Of a stretch of 64,000 nt of DNA, positions 37,111 to 46,075 are shown one piece after another. The position numbers were made by a program, and so were the translations under genes. This DNA is from Amycolatopsis jiangsuensis. GTDB taxonomy: Bacteria > Actinomycetota > Actinomycetes > Mycobacteriales > Pseudonocardiaceae. The notes below the pieces were generated by a model, which searched no databases, had not been told where the DNA came from, and saw only the letters and a list, made by a program, of their open reading frames with translations. The DNA lies in the NCBI RefSeq assembly GCF_014204865.1, contig NZ_JACHMG010000001.1, forward strand, positions 5,358,501 through 5,422,500. Direction: 5' to 3'. Position 1 is the first letter of the stretch, and each line of letters opens with the position of its first letter.

Positions 37111-38106
37111 ATGAGCACTGTGACGGTGAACGGGACCCGGGAGCGGGAATCCCTCGGTGAGTTCCTGCTGCGTGCCCCCGCGGTCGGGCCCGCGCTCGCG
37201 CTCGTGGTGGCGGTCGTGGTGTTCTCCTTTGCCACGGACACGTTCTTCGATCTGGACAATCTGTCCACTGTGGTCCAGCAGTCGCTGGTGGTCGGCACGC
37301 TCGCACTCGGCCAGACGTTGATCATCCTGATCGCCGGCATCGACCTGTCGAACGCTTCGTCGATGGTCGTGGCCACGCTGGTGATGGCGAAACTCGCCGC
37401 CGCCGGCACGAACGGTTTCGTCGCCCTCGTCGCGGGCGTGGTGCTGACCATCGTGGTCGGCCTGTTCATCGGCACCCTGGCCACGCGGATCAAGCTGCCC
37501 GCGTTCATCATCACGCTCGGCACGTTCACCGGCTTGACCGCGGTGGCCAAGCTGATCGCGGGCGGGCAGGCGGTCCCGGTGACCGACGGGCTGCTGCAGT
37601 GGCTCGGGACCAAGCGCTACCTCTTCGGCGGCATCCCGATCACCTACGGCATGACGCTCGCGCTGATCATGTTCCTCGTCGTGTGGTACGCGCTGACGAA
37701 AACCGCGTGGGGCAAGCACGTCTACGCGGTGGGCAACGCGCCGGAGTCGGCGCGGCTGTCCGGGATCAAGGTCAACCGCACGGTGCTCTCGGTGTACCTG
37801 GTCGCCGGCCTCTGCTTCGGCATCGCGGCCTGGCAGGCACTCGGGCGCACGCCGAACGCCGACCCCAACCAGTTCCAGCTCGGCAACCTCGACTCGATCA
37901 CCGCCGTGGTGCTGGGTGGCACCAGCCTGTTCGGCGGCCGCGGCTCGGTGCTCGGCACGCTCTTCGGCGCGCTGGTCGTGGCGGTGCTGCGGTCCGGGCT
38001 GACGCAGATGGGCGTGGACGGCAACTACCAGGACCTCGCCACCGGCGCGCTGCTGATCGCCGCCGTCGTGGTGGACCGGATCGCACGGAGGCAGCAGCAG
38101 TCATGA
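37111..38106 (+). CDS. Sugar ABC transporter permease (RbsC/FrcC-like)
   Basis: 331 residues with about ten helices. The BPD_transp_2 motifs GIDLSNASSMVVATL and GGTSLFGGRGSVLGTLFGALVVAVLRSGL are clear. It forms the membrane channel with the ATPase encoded next, whose ATG overlaps this stop (ATGA). The first 30 residues are hydrophilic. Confidence 0.93.
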   Translation: MSTVTVNGTRERESLGEFLLRAPAVGPALALVVAVVVFSFATDTFFDLDNLSTVVQQSLVVGTLALGQTLIILIAGIDLSNASSMVVATLVMAKLAAAGTNGFVALVAGVVLTIVVGLFIGTLATRIKLPAFIITLGTFTGLTAVAKLIAGGQAVPVTDGLLQWLGTKRYLFGGIPITYGMTLALIMFLVVWYALTKTAWGKHVYAVGNAPESARLSGIKVNRTVLSVYLVAGLCFGIAAWQALGRTPNADPNQFQLGNLDSITAVVLGGTSLFGGRGSVLGTLFGALVVAVLRSGLTQMGVDGNYQDLATGALLIAAVVVDRIARRQQQS

Positions 38107-38921
38107 CTTCTTCCGAGAATCCCACTCTGTCCGCGCGGGGCCTGGTGAAGCGCTACGGCCGGGTCACCGCCATCGACGGCGCCGATTTCGACCTCTACCC
38201 CGGCGAGGTGCTCGCCGTGGTCGGCGACAACGGCGCGGGCAAGTCGAGCCTGATCAAAGCCCTGTCCGGCGCGCTGGTCCCGGATTCCGGGGAGATCCGG
38301 GTGGACGGCGAGACCGTGCACTTCAGGTCCCCGCTGGACGCCCGGCACTACGGAATCGAGACGGTGTACCAGGACCTCGCGGTGGCGCCCGCGCTGGACA
38401 TCGCCTCGAACATGTTCCTGGGCCGGGAAAAGCGGCTGCGCGGCCCGTTCGGGATCGGGGCGCGCAAGCTCGACACCGCGGGGATGCGCGCCGAGGCGCA
38501 GCGGATCCTCGACGACCTCGGCATCCAGGTCAAATCCATCTCACAGCTGGTGGAAACGCTGTCCGGCGGGCAGCGCCAGGGTGTCGCGGTCGCCCGTGCC
38601 GCCGCGTTCGGCACCAAAGCGGTGATCATGGACGAGCCGACCGCCGCGCTCGGCGTCGCGGAGTCGGCCAAGGTGCTCGAGCTGATCGGCCGGATCCGCG
38701 ACCGCGGCCTGCCGGTGGTCCTGATCAGCCACAACATGCCGCACGTCTTCGACATCGCGGACCGGATCCACGTGCATCGTCTCGGCAAGCGGGTCGCCGT
38801 GGTGTCGCCGAAGACGCATTCCATGAACCAGGTCGTCGGCCTGCTGACCGGTGCGCTGACGCTGACCGAGGACGGCGAGGTCGTCGAGGTCGCCGCCGCC
38901 ACCCACGCCGGGCTGAGCTGA
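38103..38921 (+). CDS. Sugar ABC transporter ATPase, single-domain (FrcA-like)
   Basis: 272 residues. Walker A GDNGAGKSS, Q-loop ETVYQDLAVAP, signature LSGGQRQG, Walker B AVIMDEPTAALG and H-loop LISHNMP are present. Unlike RbsA or XylG it has a single nucleotide domain, like FrcA of the rhizobial fructose transporter, so two copies should pair. The permease gene overlaps upstream; a kinase gene follows one base after the stop. Confidence 0.93.
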   Translation: MTSSENPTLSARGLVKRYGRVTAIDGADFDLYPGEVLAVVGDNGAGKSSLIKALSGALVPDSGEIRVDGETVHFRSPLDARHYGIETVYQDLAVAPALDIASNMFLGREKRLRGPFGIGARKLDTAGMRAEAQRILDDLGIQVKSISQLVETLSGGQRQGVAVARAAAFGTKAVIMDEPTAALGVAESAKVLELIGRIRDRGLPVVLISHNMPHVFDIADRIHVHRLGKRVAVVSPKTHSMNQVVGLLTGALTLTEDGEVVEVAAATHAGLS

Positions 38922-38922
38922 C

Positions 38923-39798
38923 GTGCGGGTGCTGCTGGCGGGCCTGTGCACCGTCGACGTGGTCCAGCGGGTTGCCGCGTTCCCGGAGCCGGGCGAGAAG
39001 GTCCAGTCACTGCGGGTGGACGTCGCGGCCGGTGGGCCTGCGACGAACGCCGCGGTGACCGTGGCCGCGCTCGGCGGCGGGGCGACCCTGCTGACCGCGC
39101 TCGGTGCGCACCCGCTGGCCGCACTCGCCCGCGCCGACCTTGCCGAACACGGCGTCGACCTGGCCGACCTGACGCCCGGCCGGACCGCTGCGCCACCGGT
39201 GAGCGCGGTCGTGGTGCGGGACGGCGACGGTGAACGCACCGTCGTGTCCCGCAACGCCGCCACCGACGAACCGCTGACCCTGCCGGGCCGGTCCGCGCTG
39301 TTCGACGACGTCGGCGCGGTCCTGCTGGACGGGCATCATCCGGAGCTGGCGCTGGCCGTCGCCCGGGAGGCACGCCGCCGGGGGGTGCCGGTGGTGCTGG
39401 ACGCGGGCAGCTGGAAACCCGTGCTGGACGAGCTCCTGCCGCTGGTCGACGTCGCCGCGTGCGCGCAGCGGTTCTCCGCACCCGGCCCGAGCCTGTCCGA
39501 ACGCGGGGTGCCGGTGGTGATCACCACCGCGGGGCCGGAGCCGGTGCGCTGGAGCACTAGGGAAGACTCGGGGCAGGTCCCCGTGCCCCGGGTCGAAGCC
39601 CGGGACACGCTGGGGGCCGGCGACGTGTGGCACGGCGCGCTGGCGTTCGCCGTGGCGACGCCCGGGCGTTCGGTACCCGGCTGGATCCGGGAGGCGAACG
39701 CGGTGGCCGCACAGCGCGTCCGGCACGTCGGTCCGCGGTCGTGGACCGGCGCGGTCGAGCCGCGGGCGGTGGAAAACGTGGGAGAGGACAAGCGATGA
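38923..39798 (+). CDS. PfkB-family carbohydrate kinase
   Basis: 291 residues from a GTG one base after the ATPase stop. The N-terminal GLCTVDVVQRV and GGPATNAAVTVAALGG form the sugar-binding face; the C-terminal DTLGAGDVWHGALAFA carries the catalytic Asp and anion hole of ribokinase/fructokinase enzymes. It most likely phosphorylates the imported sugar. Its end overlaps the next kinase gene. Confidence 0.9.
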   Translation: MRVLLAGLCTVDVVQRVAAFPEPGEKVQSLRVDVAAGGPATNAAVTVAALGGGATLLTALGAHPLAALARADLAEHGVDLADLTPGRTAAPPVSAVVVRDGDGERTVVSRNAATDEPLTLPGRSALFDDVGAVLLDGHHPELALAVAREARRRGVPVVLDAGSWKPVLDELLPLVDVAACAQRFSAPGPSLSERGVPVVITTAGPEPVRWSTREDSGQVPVPRVEARDTLGAGDVWHGALAFAVATPGRSVPGWIREANAVAAQRVRHVGPRSWTGAVEPRAVENVGEDKR

Positions 39799-40430
39799 CG
39801 GCGTTCGACGACCTTCTGGAGCGGGCCGAGGGGCTGGCCAAGCCGCGACAGCGGCACGTGCTGGGCATCATCGGCGCACCCGCGTCCGGCAAGACCACGC
39901 TGGCCTGGGCGCTGGCGAACGCGCTCGGCTCGCGGGCCGCGGTGGTCGGCATGGACGGGTTCCACCTGGCCCAGGTGGAGCTGCGGCGACTCGGCCGGAC
40001 CGAGCGCAAGGGCGCGCCGGACACCTTCGACGCGGCCGGGTACGTGCAGCTCATCCGGCGCCTGGCCGAGGGTCGGGAGACGGTCTACGCGCCGGAGTTC
40101 CGCCGCGAGATCGAGGAGCCGATCGCCGGTGCGGTCCCGGTCGCGCCGGAGGTCCAGCTCGTCATCACCGAGGGCAACTACCTGCTGGTGCCCGACGACC
40201 CGTGGAGCGGCGTGCGGCAGTACCTCACCGAGGCCTGGTACCTGGCGCCGGACGAGCCGGAGCGGATCGAACGGCTCGTTTCGCGCCACCGTCGTTACGG
40301 CCGGTCGCTGGTCGAGGCGCGGCAGCGGGCACTCGGCTCCGACCAGCGCAACGCCGACCTCATCGAGAGCACCCGGGACCGCGCCGATCTGGTGCTGGAG
40401 AACCTTCCACTGCAGAACTTCGCGCTGTGA
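39795..40430 (+). CDS. Uridine-kinase-like P-loop kinase (FrcK-like)
   Basis: 211 residues; its ATG overlaps the PfkB stop (ATGA). Walker A is GAPASGKTT, followed by VVGMDGFHLAQVEL and RKGAPDTFDA, typical of the uridine kinase/phosphoribulokinase/pantothenate kinase group. Relatives are encoded as frcK with frcBCA fructose transporters, a synteny that supports a sugar-kinase or regulatory role here. A second kinase of another fold in one operon suggests two phosphorylation steps or two substrates. Confidence 0.85.
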   Translation: MTAFDDLLERAEGLAKPRQRHVLGIIGAPASGKTTLAWALANALGSRAAVVGMDGFHLAQVELRRLGRTERKGAPDTFDAAGYVQLIRRLAEGRETVYAPEFRREIEEPIAGAVPVAPEVQLVITEGNYLLVPDDPWSGVRQYLTEAWYLAPDEPERIERLVSRHRRYGRSLVEARQRALGSDQRNADLIESTRDRADLVLENLPLQNFAL

Positions 40431-41173
40431 CCGGCGTTCTCGTCGTCACCGGCGGCAGCCGCGGGATCGGTGCGCAGGTCTGCGAGCTGGCCGCCGACCG
40501 CGGGTACGCGGTGGTGGTGAACTACTCCGGTGACCCGGCGCCGGCCGACGAGGTCGCCGCGCGGGTCCGCGCGAAGGGCCGCTCCGCCCTCGCGGTGCGT
40601 GCGGATGTCGCGGACGAGCAGCAGGTCGGTGCCCTGTTCGCGGCCGCGGAGGAGCTCGGCCCGCTGGCCGGCGTGGTGAACAACGCGGCCATCACCGGCA
40701 ACACGCCCGGGCGGCTGGACGAGCAGAGTGCGGACACCGTGCGCCGCGTCCTGGACGTCAACGTCGGCGGGGTGTTCCTCTGCTGCCGGGAGGCGGTCCG
40801 GCGGATGTCGGTGCGCCGTGGCGGACAGGGCGGCGCGATCGTCAACGTGTCGTCCACCGCCGCCCGCACCGGATCGGCGGGCGAGTGGGTGCACTACGCG
40901 GCGTCGAAGGCCGCGGTCAACACACTCAGCCTCGGGCTCGCGCAGGAGGTCGCGGACGAGGGCGTCCGGGTCAACGTGGTGGCTCCCGGACTGGTCGACA
41001 CCGGACTGCACGCCGCGGCCGGGCTGCCGGACCGCGTCGCGCGGATCGGCCCCGCCATTCCGTTGCGCCGCGCGGGACAGCCGCGCGAAATCGCCGAGGC
41101 GGTGCTCTGGCTGCTGTCCCCGGCGGCGTCCTACACCGTCGGTGCGGTTCTGGAGGTCGGCGGCGGCCGCTGA
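40427..41173 (+). CDS. SDR oxidoreductase of the sugar operon
   Basis: 248 residues from a GTG that overlaps the upstream stop. The motifs are TGGSRGIG, NNAAITG, NVSSTAARTGS with the catalytic Ser, YAASK with Tyr/Lys, and the C-terminal LLSPAASYTVGAVLEVGGGR. It belongs with sugar or polyol dehydrogenases of the classical SDR family. As the last operon gene it may oxidise or reduce the imported polyol or sugar before or after phosphorylation. Confidence 0.9.
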   Translation: MTGVLVVTGGSRGIGAQVCELAADRGYAVVVNYSGDPAPADEVAARVRAKGRSALAVRADVADEQQVGALFAAAEELGPLAGVVNNAAITGNTPGRLDEQSADTVRRVLDVNVGGVFLCCREAVRRMSVRRGGQGGAIVNVSSTAARTGSAGEWVHYAASKAAVNTLSLGLAQEVADEGVRVNVVAPGLVDTGLHAAAGLPDRVARIGPAIPLRRAGQPREIAEAVLWLLSPAASYTVGAVLEVGGGR

Positions 41174-41321
41174 CCCCGGCTCCCGCGGTGTGGGACGGTC
41201 GGGGAGCAGGAGATCACGATTCGTGGCAGATGTCGGTGGACGCGCCCGTACCCGGCGCCGGCCTGTGTCACCCTGGGGGCGCCCCAGGGGGAGGGGACGG
41301 GAAAGGACGGCCGCGAAAGTC

Positions 41322-41735
41322 ATGCCCAAGCTCACGTCTGTGCACCATCTGGCGCTCACCGTGACCGATGTGGAGCGCAGTGTTCCGTGGTACGTCCGGG
41401 TCCTCGATCTCGAGGAAACGCACCGCAGGGAGGACCAGGAGACCGGGGTCGCGAAGGTGGTGCTCCGGTCCGCGGGTGACGGCTTCTCGGTGGTCCTGGT
41501 CCAGCATCCGGACACCGGCAGGCGGGCCTTCGACGAGCGTCGCACCGGTCTGGACCACGTGGCGTTCTGCGTCTCGTCCCGTGCGGAGCTGGCCGAATGG
41601 GAGACGCGGCTGGCCGAGTTCGGCGTGTCCTACACCCCGCCCACCGAATCCCGCACGTTCGAGGGCTCCTGCGTGATCGTCTTCCGCGATCCGGACGGGA
41701 TCCAGCTGGAGATCTGGTCCGACCCGACCGGCTGA
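41322..41735 (+). CDS. VOC-superfamily (glyoxalase/dioxygenase-like) protein
   Basis: 137 residues from the ATG at 41322. Paired beta-alpha-beta modules: HHLALTVTDVERSVPWYVRVLDL and LDHVAFCVSSRAELAEWETRL, with candidate metal ligands His in VHHLAL, His in GLDHVAF and Glu in IQLEIW. It could be a lyase, epimerase or dioxygenase; the substrate is unknown. The 148 bp upstream hold no gene; the ribosome site is not strong. Confidence 0.85.
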   Translation: MPKLTSVHHLALTVTDVERSVPWYVRVLDLEETHRREDQETGVAKVVLRSAGDGFSVVLVQHPDTGRRAFDERRTGLDHVAFCVSSRAELAEWETRLAEFGVSYTPPTESRTFEGSCVIVFRDPDGIQLEIWSDPTG

Positions 41736-41780
41736 CGGGGACCTGCACGGCACAGCCGGCGGAAGCGGCCGGCGTGGAGG

Positions 41781-42449
41781 TCAGGCGTGCGCGTCGTCGG
41801 TTTCCTCGACCGGACGGCGCATTTCCTGGCGGTAGCGCAGTACGCCGTAGCCGGTGCCGAACACGAAGAACGCCACGCTCACCCACAGCGCGGCCGTCTT
41901 GACCCACGGGATCGCGTCGAGCAGGCCGGCGCCGTAGTAGCCGAGCAGGACCAGGGTGGGCACCCACAGGAGCCCGCCGGTGGCGGTGGCGAGCAGGAAC
42001 CGCCGGGGGTCCATCCGCGCGGCGCCCGCGATGAGCGGTGCGAGCGTGCGGATCCACGGGATCCACCGCGCCGCCACGATCGCGAAGAAACCCCTGCGGT
42101 CCAGGAACTTCTGCGCACGTTCGAGATTGTGCCGGTTGAGCACGCGGCCACCGCGGCGGGCGACGAGCCGGGTGCCGGTACCGCGGCCGATGTAGTAGCC
42201 GATCTGGTTGCCGAACACCGCGACGACGAGCGCGGCCGCGGACAGCAGCCACGCGTTGAGGTCCGATCCGTGCTGCGCGAGCACCACGCCGGCGCCGAAG
42301 AGCAGGGAGTCGCCGGGCAGGAACAGCCCGACGATGAGCGCGCATTCGACGAACACGAAGCCCAGCACGAGGACCCAGACGAGCACCGGACCGGCGGTGT
42401 CCAGCCAGCTCACCCCGACGCCCGCGGCCTCGACGCTCTCGACGTTCAC
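41781..42449 (-). CDS. DedA-family membrane protein
   Basis: 222 residues, about five to six helices, with the DedA signatures VECALIVGLFLPGDSLLFGAG and RWIPWIRTLAPLIAGAARM. DedA proteins are membrane flippases or transporters for phospholipids and undecaprenyl phosphate and support envelope homeostasis. A second DedA gene lies at 48826-49533. Convergent-side neighbour is the VOC gene. Confidence 0.92.
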   Translation of the reverse strand: MNVESVEAAGVGVSWLDTAGPVLVWVLVLGFVFVECALIVGLFLPGDSLLFGAGVVLAQHGSDLNAWLLSAAALVVAVFGNQIGYYIGRGTGTRLVARRGGRVLNRHNLERAQKFLDRRGFFAIVAARWIPWIRTLAPLIAGAARMDPRRFLLATATGGLLWVPTLVLLGYYGAGLLDAIPWVKTAALWVSVAFFVFGTGYGVLRYRQEMRRPVEETDDAHA

Positions 42450-42555
42450 GCGAGGAGCCTACGTGGCCGGAATCGGAGAGCGGGAGGCAACCATCGAATT
42501 CCCGCCTCTCGTGACGTTAGGTATTCCGGGGATGAACCGCCTGTTCATCCACTAA

Positions 42556-42597
42556 ACGAACGGGCTGCCCGGAATGGTTCCCGGACAGCCCGTTCGT
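42556..42597. terminator. Long hairpin terminator before yceI gene end
   Basis: ACGAACGGGCTG-CCGG pairs with CCGG-CAGCCCGTTCGT with one mismatch, around AATGGTT. It lies 10 bp past the stop of the leftward YceI gene and so ends the MarR-exporter-YceI transcript. Confidence 0.85.
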
Positions 42598-42607
42598 CTC
42601 GCGCGGG

Positions 42608-43432
42608 TCACACCGCCGGCAGCGATTCGCCTTGTACGGCCTCGATGTCGAGCTCCACCTTCACGGTGGTGCCGATCGCGGCCACGCCGGCTCGCACCAT
42701 CGCGCTGTAGTCGATGGCGAAATCATTGCGGTGCAATTGCGTTTCGGCGTGGAACGCGGCACGTACGCCACCCCACGGATCCGGTCCGTGCCCGGTGTAG
42801 TGCAGGTCGAGATCCACTTCCCGCTGCTCCCCGTGCAGGGTGAGCACCCCGCGCAACACCCAGCTGTCGGTGCCGCGCTGGGTGAGGCCGGTGCTCTCGA
42901 ACGTGATCAGCGGATAGGCCTCCACGTCCAGGAATTCGGCCGAGCGCAGGTGGTCGTCGCGCATCTTGATGCCGCTTTCGATGCTGCCCGCCTTGATTTC
43001 GGCACGCACGCTCGAACGTTCCACCGGACGGCCGACCTCGATCCGGCCGCCGAGGTCCGGGAACCGCACCTTGATGCTCGCGATGCCCATGTGCCGCGCG
43101 GTCGCCACGAGCGAGGAGTGCACCGGATCGATCGTCCACGGGCCCTCCGGCGGCAGTTCGACCGCGCCGGCCACCGGGACCAGTGCGATGTCGCCAAGGA
43201 TCCCGGCGCCGTCGGAGCCGATCTGCACCGTACGGGCCAGCGGGGTGAAACCCGGTGCGGTGATCACCGCGGTGTAGACGCCCGGGGGCAGCGGTTCGGT
43301 GACCACCGCCCCCTTCGTGTCGGTGACCTGCCGGGCGACCTGGCGGCCGTTCAGATCGGTGACCGTGAGCACCGCGTTCTCGACCGGCCAGCCGCCGTTC
43401 GAGCGCAGCTGTGCGCGCAGTCCGCCGCTCAT
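42608..43432 (-). CDS. YceI-family protein with N-terminal carboxypeptidase-regulatory-like module
   Basis: 274 residues; its ATG overlaps the exporter stop (ATGA). Residues of about 8-85 form one CarboxypepD_reg-like beta sandwich (NAVLTVTDLNGRQVARQVTD; GVYTAVITAPGFTPLARTV). Residues 98-274 are YceI (WTIDPVHSSLVATARHMGI; IKAGSIESGIKMRDDHLRS). YceI is a lipocalin-like barrel that binds polyisoprenoids or other long lipids. No signal peptide is present, so it should stay in the cytosol. The same module ends the co-transcribed exporter, which points to a joint function. Confidence 0.88.
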   Translation of the reverse strand: MSGGLRAQLRSNGGWPVENAVLTVTDLNGRQVARQVTDTKGAVVTEPLPPGVYTAVITAPGFTPLARTVQIGSDGAGILGDIALVPVAGAVELPPEGPWTIDPVHSSLVATARHMGIASIKVRFPDLGGRIEVGRPVERSSVRAEIKAGSIESGIKMRDDHLRSAEFLDVEAYPLITFESTGLTQRGTDSWVLRGVLTLHGEQREVDLDLHYTGHGPDPWGGVRAAFHAETQLHRNDFAIDYSAMVRAGVAAIGTTVKVELDIEAVQGESLPAV

Positions 43433-46068
43433 GCGCGATCGACCAGCTCGTCGAGCGCCTGGTCGTAGCTCAGCCGCACGTCGTGCTCGGCCTCGCCGTC
43501 ACCGAGGCTGACCTGGCTGGTGGCCGGCGGGTAGCCGCTGGCCACCACGGTGTAGGACCCGATCGGCAGGTCGCTGACCACGTACCGGCCCTCACCGTCG
43601 GTGCGCGCCACCGCCGCGACGTTGCCGTTCGCGTCCAGCACGGTGATCCGGGCGTCCGGCACGACCCGCTCGCCCTCGGTGCGCGCGGTGCCCTGCAGCA
43701 GCACGGCCCCGGCCAGCTCGACGTCGTGGCGCAGCACCCCGCTGTCCGGGACGGTCAACGTGACCGCGACCGGTCGGTAGTGCGGGCCGCTCGCGACGAG
43801 CGTGTACTGCCCGGCACCGACTCCGCTGAAGGTGTAGATGCCGTCGTCGGCGGTGATGAACGCGCCGTTGACCTCGCCACGCGAATCGGTCAGCGTCACC
43901 GTGGCGTTCGCCAGCGGCGCACTGGAGCCGGTCGAGCGGACCACGCCGGTCAGCTCACCCGAGCCGGTGAGCGTGACGTCCAGCTTCGCCGGTCCACCGC
44001 CGACCACCACGCTGGAGGCCTGCGGCTGGTGCCCGGGCGCGGACACGATCAGCACGTAGGTGCCAGGGCCCTGGGTCGGCACCGAGTAGCTGCCGTCCCC
44101 GTTGCCGGTACCCCGCGCGACCTGGCGGCCCTGCTGGTCGATCAGGGTCAGCGCGGTCCCGCTCACGTGGCTGCCGTCCTGACGGCGCACGTGGCCGGTG
44201 ACCGGGACGCCGCCCGTGCCGTTGGACTGGCCGATCTCGGCGCTGCCCACTGAATTGGTGATCGGCATCGGCAGTGCGCCGGACACCGCGTGCGGGTCAC
44301 CGTGGCCGTTGGCCAACGCGTGCCTCCCTCCCGGGCCTGCTCCGGAGCCGACGAGAACCGGTTCCCGCGGAGCCTCTTCGAACAGCGAACCGGGCTTGTC
44401 GGCGACCGGCTCGGTGATCATGGTCTGTGCCTCGTCCTCGTCCAGGTCGAGCAGCGCTTCCCCGCCCTCGACCGCGGCCGCGGCCGGGTTCATGCCCGCG
44501 AGCGGGATCTCCTTCATGAACAGCAGCACCAGCGTGGCCAGCAGGGCGACACCACCGGCGACGTAGAACACCGTGGTGATCGACTCGGTGAAGCCGACCA
44601 GAATCGGCGTCTTCACCGCGTCCGGCAGGGTCTGGATGACGCTGGTGTTGCTCTGCAGGTCGTTCAGCTGACCGCCGGCGCCTGCCGGCATGCGTCCGCC
44701 GAAGGCCTTGGTGATGTTGCCCGGCAGCACGTTGAACAGAATCGTCAGGAACACCGCGACACCCGCGGTACCACCGATCTGCCGGAAGAACGTGGCCGAC
44801 GCGGTGGACACACCCATGTCCTTGCGGGGCCCGGCGTTCTGCACCGCGATGATCAGCGTCTGCATGCACTGACCGAGGCCGAGGCCGATGATCAGCGCGG
44901 CGAGCAGCGGGTGCCACAGCGCCGAGTCGTACTTCAGCTGCGCGAAGAAGAACGCACCGGCGGCGATCAGGATCGTGCCGACGACCGGGAAGACCTTGTA
45001 GCGCCCGGTCTTCGAGGTGATCCGGCCGGAGATGATCGAGCTGGACATGATGCCGACCATCAGCGGCAGCATCAGCAGACCCGACTCGGTCGGCGAGTAC
45101 CCCTGCACCACCTGCAGGTACTGCGGGATCATGGTGATCGCGCCGAACATCGCCACACCGACGATGAACCCGCCGACGATGGCCACGGTGAACGTGGAGT
45201 TGCGGAACAGCCGCAGCGGGATGAGCGCGGAGTCCTTCATCAGCTTCTCGACGACGATGAACAGCACGATGCCGACGCCGCCGATGGCGTACATCCAGAT
45301 CGACTTGACGTCGCCCCAGCCCCACTTCTGGCCCTGTTCGGCGACGATCAGGAACGGCACCACGGCGATCACCAGGGTGAGCGCGCCCCACCAGTCGATC
45401 TTGTGCTTGTGCGGCGTGTGCGGCACGTTCAGCACCTTCGCCACCACGAAGAACGCGAGGATGCCGATCGGCACGTTGATCAGGAAGACCCAGCGCCAGC
45501 CGGAGATGCCCGCGAGGCTGTCGAACCCGGCGAAGAAGCCGCCGAGCACCGGGCCGAGCACGGTCGAGATGCCGAACACGGCCAGGAAGTAACCCTGGTA
45601 CCGCGGGCGTTCGCGCGGCGGCACCACGTCACCGATGATCGTCATGGCCAGCGACATCAGACCGCCGGCGCCGAGACCCTGGATCGCGCGGAACGCGGCC
45701 AGTTCGTACATCGACTGCGAGAACGTCGCGGCCAGCGAGCCGGCCACGAAGATGCCGATCGCGGCGAGGTAGAACGGCTTGCGGCCGTAGATGTCGGAGA
45801 GCTTGCCGTAGATCGGCGTGGCGATCGTCGAGGTGATCAGGTACGCGGTGGTTGCCCAGGCCTGCAGCTCGAAGCCGTGCAGGTCGTTGGCGATCCGCAC
45901 GATCGACGTGCCCACGATCGTCTGGTCGAGCGCGGCGAGGAACATACCGCACATCAGGCCGCTGATGATCGTGATGATCTGGCGGTGGCTCAGCCGCGGT
46001 CCCTCGTCGGTGTCGACGGCGGACTCTCTCCCCTGCGGATGAGGTTGTTTTTCGACGGTGGACGTCAT
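43429..46068 (-). CDS. DHA2-type MFS exporter with three C-terminal carboxypeptidase-regulatory-like modules
   Basis: 879 residues. Residues of about 30-540 are a 14-helix DHA2 drug:H+ antiporter (MFLAALDQTIVGTSIVRIAND, YGKLSDIYGRKPFYL, GPVLGGFF). An acidic, Gly-rich linker follows (about 540-618), then three beta-sandwich modules at about 619-701, 702-785 and 786-870, each ending like GTYVLIVSAPGHQP, GQYTLVASGPHYRP and GSYTVVASGYPPAT. By helix count the C-terminus is cytosolic. The MarR gene is 7 bp upstream and the YceI gene overlaps downstream: one operon. Substrate unknown, probably lipophilic. Confidence 0.9.
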   Translation of the reverse strand: MTSTVEKQPHPQGRESAVDTDEGPRLSHRQIITIISGLMCGMFLAALDQTIVGTSIVRIANDLHGFELQAWATTAYLITSTIATPIYGKLSDIYGRKPFYLAAIGIFVAGSLAATFSQSMYELAAFRAIQGLGAGGLMSLAMTIIGDVVPPRERPRYQGYFLAVFGISTVLGPVLGGFFAGFDSLAGISGWRWVFLINVPIGILAFFVVAKVLNVPHTPHKHKIDWWGALTLVIAVVPFLIVAEQGQKWGWGDVKSIWMYAIGGVGIVLFIVVEKLMKDSALIPLRLFRNSTFTVAIVGGFIVGVAMFGAITMIPQYLQVVQGYSPTESGLLMLPLMVGIMSSSIISGRITSKTGRYKVFPVVGTILIAAGAFFFAQLKYDSALWHPLLAALIIGLGLGQCMQTLIIAVQNAGPRKDMGVSTASATFFRQIGGTAGVAVFLTILFNVLPGNITKAFGGRMPAGAGGQLNDLQSNTSVIQTLPDAVKTPILVGFTESITTVFYVAGGVALLATLVLLFMKEIPLAGMNPAAAAVEGGEALLDLDEDEAQTMITEPVADKPGSLFEEAPREPVLVGSGAGPGGRHALANGHGDPHAVSGALPMPITNSVGSAEIGQSNGTGGVPVTGHVRRQDGSHVSGTALTLIDQQGRQVARGTGNGDGSYSVPTQGPGTYVLIVSAPGHQPQASSVVVGGGPAKLDVTLTGSGELTGVVRSTGSSAPLANATVTLTDSRGEVNGAFITADDGIYTFSGVGAGQYTLVASGPHYRPVAVTLTVPDSGVLRHDVELAGAVLLQGTARTEGERVVPDARITVLDANGNVAAVARTDGEGRYVVSDLPIGSYTVVASGYPPATSQVSLGDGEAEHDVRLSYDQALDELVDRA

Positions 46069-46075
46069 GTGTTTT

